Source of the DNA: Pseudomonas sp.
GTDB taxonomy: Bacteria; Pseudomonadota; Gammaproteobacteria; Pseudomonadales; Pseudomonadaceae
NCBI GenBank assembly: GCA_003525045.1
Contig: DQGF01000033.1
Location: forward strand, 734-13,111
Direction of reading: 5' to 3'
Length of the DNA: 12,378 bases
The translations under genes and the position numbers were made by a program. The first letter of the stretch is position 1; each line of letters starts with the position of its first letter. Shown piece by piece: positions 7,060 to 12,378 of the stretch. The notes beneath the pieces are model-generated. The model made no database searches, was not told where the DNA came from, and saw only the letters and a list, made by a program, of their open reading frames with translations.

Positions 7060-8223
7060 ATGCAGCAGGTCCTGAATGAAGGTGTGGTCAGTGCAATGTC
7101 CCAGGCCACCGATGCCCAGCAGGTCGCCCAGGAGCTGGCGCGGCAACTGTTGCACCCGCATCTGGGCTTCGTGCTGTTTTTCTGCTCCGCCGAGTACGAC
7201 CTGCAGGCGCTGGGCCAGGCCTTGCAACAAAGCTTCGGTGGCATTCGCCTGGTAGGCTGCACCAGCGCCGGGGAAATCACACCCTTGGGCTACGGCCGCA
7301 ATTGTGTGACGGCCGTAGGTTTCGATCATCGGCACTTTTCCATCGACGCCGAACTGATCGACGAAATGGAACGCTTCAGCCTGATCGACGCCCAGCAAAT
7401 GGTCGAGCGCCTGGTCAGTGGTTGTCGCAGCAACACCCTGGCGCCGATCAAGGGCAACAGTTTTGCCTTGACCCTGCTCGATGGCTTGTCCAGCCGCGAA
7501 GAAATGGTCCTCGCCGCCTTGAGCGCGGCATTGGGCGATATCCCGCATTTCGGCGGTTCGGCCGGGGATGACAACTACCTGACCCACACCCACGTTTATT
7601 TCGGCGGCGAGTTTCACAGCGGCGCGGCGGTGGTGGTGCTGGTCAACACCTGGCTCGATTTCGAAGTCTTCACCACGCACCACATCCTGCCCCGGGCGGA
7701 GAAACTGGTGGTCACCGGCGCCGACAGCGCCTCGCGCCGGGTGTTCGAGCTCAACGCCGAACCCGCCGCCGAGGAGTACGCCCGGCACATCGGCGTGCCG
7801 GTGGCCGAACTCGATCACCGGGTCTTCGCCGCGCACCCGCTGGCGGTGCGGATCAACGATCAATATTACGTGCGGGCGATCCAACAGGTGCATCCGGACC
7901 TGAGCCTGAGTTTTTACTGCGCGGTGGAAAACGGCATCGTCCTCACGGTCATGACCCCGGGCCCGATGCTGCCCAATCTGCAAAGCCTGTTCGCGGGGTT
8001 GCAGGAGCGTCTCGGCGACCTGTTGCTGACCATCGGCTGCGACTGTTTTCTCAGGCGCCTGGAGCTGGAAGACGGCGGCAGTCTGGAGCAGATCGGCAGT
8101 TTTTTGCGTGACCAGCGGGTGATGGGTTTCAACTCCTACGGAGAACAGTTCAATGGTATGCACATCAACCAGACCTTCACCGGGGTTGCCATTGCCCGAG
8201 ACCGCTCCCCTGGACGCCGCTGA
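7060..8223 (+). CDS. nosP: FIST-domain nitric-oxide sensing protein NosP
   Basis: Cytoplasmic sensory protein of 387 residues with FIST_N (about 20-215) and FIST_C (about 225-378) domains and no membrane segment. Landmarks are GCTSAGEI (66-73), GGSAGDDNY (165-173) and the C-terminal GFNSYGEQFNGMHINQTF (356-373). The orthologue by context is P. aeruginosa PA1975, NosP, reported as a haem protein that binds nitric oxide and controls the kinase encoded next to it (NahK). The ATG at 7060 has an excellent GGGAGG five bases upstream. It overlaps the kinase gene by 71 bases, so the two are co-transcribed and probably made in a fixed ratio. A short near-palindrome at 6983-6995 may be its operator. 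The FIST assignment is secure; haem and NO binding are inferred from the neighbour kinase and P. aeruginosa work, since many FIST proteins bind other ligands. Confidence 0.87.
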   Translation: MQQVLNEGVVSAMSQATDAQQVAQELARQLLHPHLGFVLFFCSAEYDLQALGQALQQSFGGIRLVGCTSAGEITPLGYGRNCVTAVGFDHRHFSIDAELIDEMERFSLIDAQQMVERLVSGCRSNTLAPIKGNSFALTLLDGLSSREEMVLAALSAALGDIPHFGGSAGDDNYLTHTHVYFGGEFHSGAAVVVLVNTWLDFEVFTTHHILPRAEKLVVTGADSASRRVFELNAEPAAEEYARHIGVPVAELDHRVFAAHPLAVRINDQYYVRAIQQVHPDLSLSFYCAVENGIVLTVMTPGPMLPNLQSLFAGLQERLGDLLLTIGCDCFLRRLELEDGGSLEQIGSFLRDQRVMGFNSYGEQFNGMHINQTFTGVAIARDRSPGRR

Positions 8224-10786
8224 GCTGCAGGCGCAGATCGCCACTCTGCGCCACGACAACCACAAGCTGCAGCGGATCAATAGTGCGCTGATCGAGCGCA
8301 TCGAATCCGGCATCACTCGCGGCAACGACCCGTACGCGGCGTTCCAGCATTCGGTGGTGCTGGCTGAACAGGTGCGTGAACGCACCGACGCCTTGAACCA
8401 GGCCATGGCCGAACTCAAGTCGGGTAATCACCTGCTCAGCGAAGCGCGCCTGCGGGCGGAGACCGCGCATCAGCATTTGATCGATGCCATCGAGAGCATT
8501 TCCGATGCCTTCGTGCTGTTCGATGCCGATCAGCGGATCGTGCTGTTCAATAGCCGTTTCAAGGCGTTCTGGGGCAACAGCCGAGTGCGGATCAACGCCG
8601 GGATGCGCCTGGCCGAGGTCAAGCGGCTGATGAGCGCTACCGGGCTGTTCACCGAAGAGCCCCGCGGACATGCCGACGAAAACCTGCTCTATCGCCTGCA
8701 GGACGGCCGCTGGCTGCAAGTCAGCGAACGGCCGACCCAGGAAGGTGGGCGGGTGATCCTGTTCACTGACATTACCGACGTCAAACTCAGCGAAACCGTG
8801 CGCCGCGAGCAGGCGGTGGCGCAGAAGTCGCACTTGTTGCAGCGGGCGGTCGACAACCTGTCCCAAGGCGTGGCCATGGTCAACGCCGAGGGCATCCTTG
8901 AACTGTGGAACCGGCGCTTCCTTGAACTGAGTGGCTTGGCGCCAGTGGCCGCCCATCGACCGTTCGCCGACGTAATCGCCGACAGCGAGTTGGACCTGCT
9001 GACCCCGGCCAGTCGTGATGGCAACGGGCGGCCGGTGCTGGAATGCGAGCAGCGCCTCTATGATGGCCGGGTCCTGGAAATCCGCACCCATCCGTTGCCC
9101 ACCGGTGGCTTCGTCAACACCTTTACCGACATCACCGAACGCTACCAGCATGCCGAAGCCCTCAGTGAAAGCGAGCGCTGGATTCGCCTGATCACTGATC
9201 ATGTGCCGGCGTTGATCGCTTACCTCAATGCCGATCTGGTTTATGAGTTCACCAACAAGGTCTACGAAGAATGGTACTGCTGGCCCCGCGGCGTGATGCT
9301 CGGCCAGAGCCTGCGCGAAGTGCACAGCGAGCAGCATTACCAGCGCCTGGAAGCCTACGTGGCCCGTGCGCTGGCCGGTGAGAGCGTGACCTTCGAGTTT
9401 GCCGAAACCAACATCAATAATCAGGAGCGCTACATGTTGCGCTCCTACGTGCCCAATCGCCTGGCCAGCGGCGAAGTGGTGGGGATTTTCGTACTGATCC
9501 GCGACATCACCGAACGCCGCCGGACTGCCGAGGCCTTGCATCAGGCTTATCAGAATCTGGAACTGCGGGTGCGCGAACGCACGGCGGAATTGACCACCCT
9601 CAATGATCAGTTGCTGCGGGAAATCGATGAGCGTCGGCGGGTGGAATCGCGCCTGCGCGAGGCCAAACTCGAAGCCGAGCAGGCCAACCTGTCAAAGACC
9701 AAATTTCTGGCCGCCGTCAGCCACGACCTGTTGCAGCCGCTGAATGCCGCACGGCTGTTTACCAGTGCCTTGCTGGAGCGCCGCGAACCGGTGGCCAATG
9801 CGGTGCTGGTGCGTAATGTCAGCAACTCCCTGGAGGACGTGGAAAATCTGCTGGGCACCCTGGTGGACATTTCCAAGCTGGATGCCGGGGTGATCAAGGC
9901 CGACATTGCACCATTCGCCTTGAGTGAACTGCTGGAAAACCTCGCGGCCGAGTACACCCAAGTGGCCCGTAGTGAAGGACTGGAGCTGCATTTCATTCCC
10001 TGTTCGGCGCTGGTGCGCAGCGACATTCAACTGCTGGCGCGAATCCTGCGCAATCTGTTGAGCAACGCCATTCGCTACACCTACAGCGGTCGGGTGGTGC
10101 TCGGTTGTCGGCGCCATCACCAACGGCTGTCAATCGAAGTCTGGGACAGCGGCATGGGCATTGCCGAAAATCGCCTGGAAGAGATTTTCCAGGAGTTCAA
10201 GCGCGGTGATGTGCAGCGGCCAGATCAGGATCGCGGTTTGGGCCTGGGGCTGGCGATCGTCGAGAAGATTGCCGGGATTCTCGGGCACCGGATTCACGTG
10301 CGTTCGTGGCCGGGCAGGGGCTCGATGTTTTCGGTCGAGGTGCCCTTGAGCGCCACGGCCCCCAAGGCGCTCCCGAGCCTGCTGATGAGCGAGCCGATGC
10401 TGGAGCGTTTGCGCGGGGCTCGGGTCTGGGTGCTGGACAACGACGCGGCCATTTGCGCCGGCATGCGCACCTTGCTGGAAGGGTGGGGGTGTTCGGTGGT
10501 GACGGCGCTGTCGGAGCAGGATCTGGCGCGGCAGGTGGACAACTACCATGCTGAAGCGGATTTGCTGATTGCCGACTATCACCTGGATGACGATAAGAAC
10601 GGCGTCGATGCCGTGGCCCGGATCAACGCCCGGCGTGCTTCGGCGATCCCGGCGATGATGATCACCGCCAACTACAGCAACGAACTCAAGCTGCAGATCC
10701 GCGAACTGGGGCATACCTTGATGCACAAGCCGGTGCGGCCGATGAAGCTCAAGACGGCGATGAGTCATTTGCTCGGTAGGCCCTGA
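8153..10786 (+). CDS. nahK: PAS-domain hybrid histidine kinase (NahK / ErcS')
   Basis: Soluble hybrid sensor kinase of 877 residues. After a coiled-coil N-terminus (about 22-110) come three PAS domains (about 110-210, 226-330, 340-452), a second coiled coil, and the HisKA domain with H524 in AVSHDLLQPLN. The ATPase domain has N634/N638, DSGMG (665-669) and GLGLGL (695-700). A C-terminal receiver follows with D762/D764, phosphoacceptor D808, T838 and K859. The kinase has every residue needed for activity. In P. aeruginosa the orthologue PA1976 is described twice: as NahK, partner of NosP feeding the HptB biofilm pathway, and as ErcS', a component of ethanol-oxidation control with ErbR. The ATG at 8153 is favoured by GGAG nine bases upstream, giving a 71-base overlap with nosP; TTG codons at 8186 and 8192 are less likely starts. 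No transmembrane helices, so signals must be cytoplasmic. Confidence 0.93.
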   Translation: MVCTSTRPSPGLPLPETAPLDAAELQAQIATLRHDNHKLQRINSALIERIESGITRGNDPYAAFQHSVVLAEQVRERTDALNQAMAELKSGNHLLSEARLRAETAHQHLIDAIESISDAFVLFDADQRIVLFNSRFKAFWGNSRVRINAGMRLAEVKRLMSATGLFTEEPRGHADENLLYRLQDGRWLQVSERPTQEGGRVILFTDITDVKLSETVRREQAVAQKSHLLQRAVDNLSQGVAMVNAEGILELWNRRFLELSGLAPVAAHRPFADVIADSELDLLTPASRDGNGRPVLECEQRLYDGRVLEIRTHPLPTGGFVNTFTDITERYQHAEALSESERWIRLITDHVPALIAYLNADLVYEFTNKVYEEWYCWPRGVMLGQSLREVHSEQHYQRLEAYVARALAGESVTFEFAETNINNQERYMLRSYVPNRLASGEVVGIFVLIRDITERRRTAEALHQAYQNLELRVRERTAELTTLNDQLLREIDERRRVESRLREAKLEAEQANLSKTKFLAAVSHDLLQPLNAARLFTSALLERREPVANAVLVRNVSNSLEDVENLLGTLVDISKLDAGVIKADIAPFALSELLENLAAEYTQVARSEGLELHFIPCSALVRSDIQLLARILRNLLSNAIRYTYSGRVVLGCRRHHQRLSIEVWDSGMGIAENRLEEIFQEFKRGDVQRPDQDRGLGLGLAIVEKIAGILGHRIHVRSWPGRGSMFSVEVPLSATAPKALPSLLMSEPMLERLRGARVWVLDNDAAICAGMRTLLEGWGCSVVTALSEQDLARQVDNYHAEADLLIADYHLDDDKNGVDAVARINARRASAIPAMMITANYSNELKLQIRELGHTLMHKPVRPMKLKTAMSHLLGRP

Positions 10787-10811
10787 TTTCTCTGGTGTCT
10801 GTGCTGGCCTC

Positions 10812-10904
10812 TTCGCGAGCAGGCTCGCTCCCACAGTGGTCCTGCGGCGTACACAGATTCTGTGATCAATGCATATCAAATGTGGGAGCGGGCTTGCTCG
10901 CGAA
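10812..10904. repeat. Outward-facing REP pair between converging nahK and erbR
   Basis: Two 24-base REP copies lie here: one on the complement (10812-10835) and one on the plus strand (10881-10904, variant with GGGCTTG). Together they form an imperfect long inverted repeat, with the mirror order of the pair at 6831-6920. Between them CACAGA-T-TCTGTG (10852-10864) makes a small hairpin. Placed between two converging genes 151 bases apart, the pair may act as a bidirectional transcription barrier. Confidence 0.8.
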
Positions 10905-10937
10905 TGGGCCAACTCGGTCTTCCGGTTGCCCTGGAGT

Positions 10938-11603
10938 TCAACGCCGCAGATAAGACCCGAAATCAATATCCCCGGCACTCAAGATCGCCTGCACCCGGTT
11001 ATGCACATTGAGTTTGCGCAGGATCGCCGAGACATGGGCCTTGACCGTGGTCTCGGCGATTTCCAGGGTGTAGGCGATCTGTTTGTTCGACTCGCCCTTG
11101 GTCATGCGTTCCAGTACCAGCAGTTGCTTGCGGGTCAATGCCTGGAGCAATTCCGGGGGGAAGCTCGGGGTGTCATTCATCCGGCGATGAGTACCGCTTT
11201 TTTGCGTGCGAATGATGTCCGGCGGCAGGTAGACGTTGCCGTTGAGGATCTGTTGGATGGCTTCGGTCATCTGCACCCGAGGCGAGGATTTGGTGATGAA
11301 GCCCACCGCGCCATAGGTGATGGCCTGCAGCACGATCTGCTTGTCCTGCTCGGCCGAGACGATCACCACCGGAATGGTCGGCGCCTCGTTGCGCAGGTTG
11401 ATCAGGCCGTTGAGCCCGTGCATGCCGGGCATGTTCAGATCGAGCAGGATCAGGTCCAGGTCGTCATGCTCCTGGGTCAGCGCCAGGGCGCTGTCCAGAT
11501 CGGCGGTTTCCATCACCTCGCTGCCCGGAAAACCATCGCTGATGACGTTATGAATGGCTTCGCGAAACAGCGGGTGATCGTCGGCAATCAGAATTTTGTA
11601 CAT
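10938..11603 (-). CDS. erbR: NarL/LuxR-family response regulator ErbR (AgmR)
   Basis: Response regulator of 221 residues that, in Pseudomonas, switches on PQQ-dependent alcohol oxidation genes. The receiver domain (1-120) has the acidic pair D8-D9, phosphoacceptor D55 in [12 protein letters not shown]83 and K105. A linker (about 130-150) leads to a LuxR-type helix-turn-helix (about 153-208) with [20 protein letters not shown] and [20 protein letters not shown]. The ATG (complement of 11601-11603) has GAGGTG and AAAGG upstream. Gene order nosP, nahK/ercS', erbR matches P. aeruginosa PA1975-PA1978, so erbR (agmR in P. putida) is the natural assignment. It converges with nahK, and 56 bases separate it from the CXXCW gene upstream on the same strand, so those two may share a transcript. 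Its cognate kinase is not proven by sequence; NahK/ErcS' is the neighbour candidate. Confidence 0.9.
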   Translation of the reverse strand: MYKILIADDHPLFREAIHNVISDGFPGSEVMETADLDSALALTQEHDDLDLILLDLNMPGMHGLNGLINLRNEAPTIPVVIVSAEQDKQIVLQAITYGAVGFITKSSPRVQMTEAIQQILNGNVYLPPDIIRTQKSGTHRRMNDTPSFPPELLQALTRKQLLVLERMTKGESNKQIAYTLEIAETTVKAHVSAILRKLNVHNRVQAILSAGDIDFGSYLRR

Positions 11604-11659
11604 AGCCTTTCACCTCATTTTTTTGATTATGGTGTGGCAACAACACGCAAGCGTAAAGA

Positions 11660-12217
11660 TCAGGGGAAGGGTTCGGGCTGAGCTGGCGTCACGGGCAGGT
11701 TCGCCGCTTGCCAGGCGTCCAGGCCGTCGCGGTACCAATACAGTGTTTTATAGCCCATGGCGGCGGCACGTCTTACCGCGTTCCAGCTCAACCAGCAATC
11801 GGAGCGGCAGTAGAAGACCAGCGGTTGTGCGCGATCGCCTGCGGTCAATACATTCAGCTTACGCGCAAAATAGTCCCGCCACTCGGGTGTCAGGTCACCG
11901 TCACCGGTATTGGCCAGCCAATGGCTGCCGGGCAGGTTTTCGTGGGGCTGGTCCTCGATGAAACGGCCTTGCAGCCATTGGCGGCGGTAGACGTCGATCA
12001 GCAGTGGACGCGGCGTTTGAGCGAGCAAGGTTTGCAGGGCTGGCGTATCGAGGATGGACGCGCCCTGCAGTTGATTCGGGGTCGGACTGCGGTAAAGACC
12101 GATGCGATAGCCGTCGGCGGAGAACAGCGGGGTGTCGGCCTGTGCGACGCCCAGCAACAGACTCAGCGATAGCGCAGCGAGAGAAGGGCGCAGCAGACAA
12201 CGTCGGGCACGCGGCAT
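11660..12217 (-). CDS. Exported PQQ-dependent catabolism-associated CXXCW-type (rhodanese-like) protein
   Basis: Periplasmic protein of 185 residues, of a family found beside PQQ-dependent alcohol dehydrogenase genes; its biochemical role is unknown. A signal peptide covers about residues 1-27 (basic MPRARR, hydrophobic core, cleavage after AQA before DTPLF). The mature part is rhodanese-like: LLIDVY (72-77), PGSHWLAN (96-103), and the cysteine loop VFYCRSDCWLSWNAVRRA (134-151) with C137, C141 and W142, then YWYRDGLDAW (160-169). The classic rhodanese active loop is replaced by this cysteine pair plus tryptophan. The ATG at 12217 is chosen because AAGGA lies nine bases upstream; an in-frame TTG at 12226 would add three residues and would overlap that spacing. 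It lies 56 bases upstream of erbR on the same strand. No PQQ dehydrogenase is present here, so the rest of the pathway should lie to the right or elsewhere. Confidence 0.85.
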   Translation of the reverse strand: MPRARRCLLRPSLAALSLSLLLGVAQADTPLFSADGYRIGLYRSPTPNQLQGASILDTPALQTLLAQTPRPLLIDVYRRQWLQGRFIEDQPHENLPGSHWLANTGDGDLTPEWRDYFARKLNVLTAGDRAQPLVFYCRSDCWLSWNAVRRAAAMGYKTLYWYRDGLDAWQAANLPVTPAQPEPFP

Positions 12218-12298
12218 GGGGTTCAATCCTTATAGTTATGAACCCATTACATGCCAGTCGCGGTGCGATTGGAATGCGACGATAGACAGGTAAAGCGG

Positions 12299-12311
12299 TA
12301 CTAAAGTAGTA
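12299..12311. promoter_or_regulatory. Candidate regulator site upstream of the CXXCW gene
   Basis: TACTA-AAG-TAGTA is a perfect 5-bp inverted repeat 82 bases upstream of the CXXCW ATG. It matches the TACYYMT-type half-sites of NarL-family regulators loosely and resembles the site before nosP (6983-6995). ErbR, a NarL/LuxR-type regulator of PQQ-linked genes, is the obvious candidate. The rest of 12218-12378 holds no gene; I could not choose a clear promoter. Confidence 0.35.
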
Positions 12312-12359
12312 ATTTTGTCCTGTTTCGTACAGCTGTCTCATGATCAATAAAGATCAAAA

Positions 12360-12378
12360 TGTGGGAGCGGGCTTGCTC
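12360..12378 (+). repeat. REP element, cut by the window end
   Basis: The last 19 bases (TGTGGGAGCGGGCTTGCTC) are identical to the first 19 of the REP copy at 10881-10904. The element continues beyond the window; whether it is single or part of a REPIN cannot be seen. The small dyad TGATC-AATAAA-GATCA lies just before it. Confidence 0.75.

Noticed and set aside
5486..9541. Long minus-strand frames opposite the porin, nosP and nahK (5486-6874, 7024-8418, 8177-9541)
   Set aside because: Each mirrors a well-supported plus-strand gene and shows no motif, start signal or plausible protein composition.
10130..10978. Minus-strand frame opposite the end of nahK
   Set aside because: It covers the REP pair and overlaps erbR; the translation is low-complexity and lies opposite the kinase ATPase and receiver domains.
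12218..12226. TTG start at 12226 for the CXXCW protein
   Set aside because: It lies directly after AAGGA with no spacing, whereas ATG 12217 is nine bases away and starts a standard signal peptide.

Overview
The window is ordinary chromosomal DNA from a fluorescent Pseudomonas, most likely the P. fluorescens/P. koreensis side of the genus. This rests on the Pseudomonas-type bkd genes, high G+C with strong G/C third-position bias, and the REP family whose core reads TGTGGGAGCG followed by (A/G)GC(C/T)TGCTCGCGAA. Gene content looks like core or near-core genome. No transposase, phage gene, CRISPR array, tRNA or rRNA was seen.

Layout. (1) 1-2790, minus strand: the branched-chain 2-oxoacid dehydrogenase operon bkdA1-bkdA2-bkdB, with bkdB cut by the left edge. 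Its Lrp/AsnC-type regulator bkdR lies divergently at 2976-3461. The 185-bp gap between them holds two inverted repeats, one a good Lrp-type site. (2) 3466-3576: a long-armed inverted repeat between the converging bkdR and the next gene. (3) 3575-5409: a divergent sulfur pair, a persulfide-dioxygenase-like metallo-beta-lactamase protein (minus) and a TauE/SafE-family anion exporter (plus). Their shared leader carries an AT palindrome, a plausible promoter and a strong intrinsic terminator just ahead of the exporter start codon. (4) 5618-6802: an outer-membrane porin, followed by a REPIN. (5) 7060-10786: nosP (FIST-domain nitric-oxide sensor) and nahK/ercS' (PAS hybrid histidine kinase), overlapping by 71 bases. 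(6) 10938-12217, minus strand: the response regulator erbR/agmR and a secreted PQQ-catabolism CXXCW-type rhodanese-like protein.

How it works together. BkdR with the Bkd complex burns the keto acids of Val, Leu and Ile. The metallohydrolase could oxidise persulfide to sulfite and the exporter could discharge sulfite or a related anion. NosP and NahK/ErcS' form a sensing pair known in P. aeruginosa for nitric-oxide control of biofilm and, under the ErcS' name, for control of PQQ-dependent alcohol oxidation with ErbR. The erbR and CXXCW genes are the start of that alcohol-oxidation region. The PQQ dehydrogenase itself is not in this window.

No wholly new system is evident. The points most worth a second look are the leader/attenuator-like region at 4484-4602, a near-palindrome shared by the nosP and CXXCW upstream regions, and the Lrp-like site between bkdA1 and bkdR.
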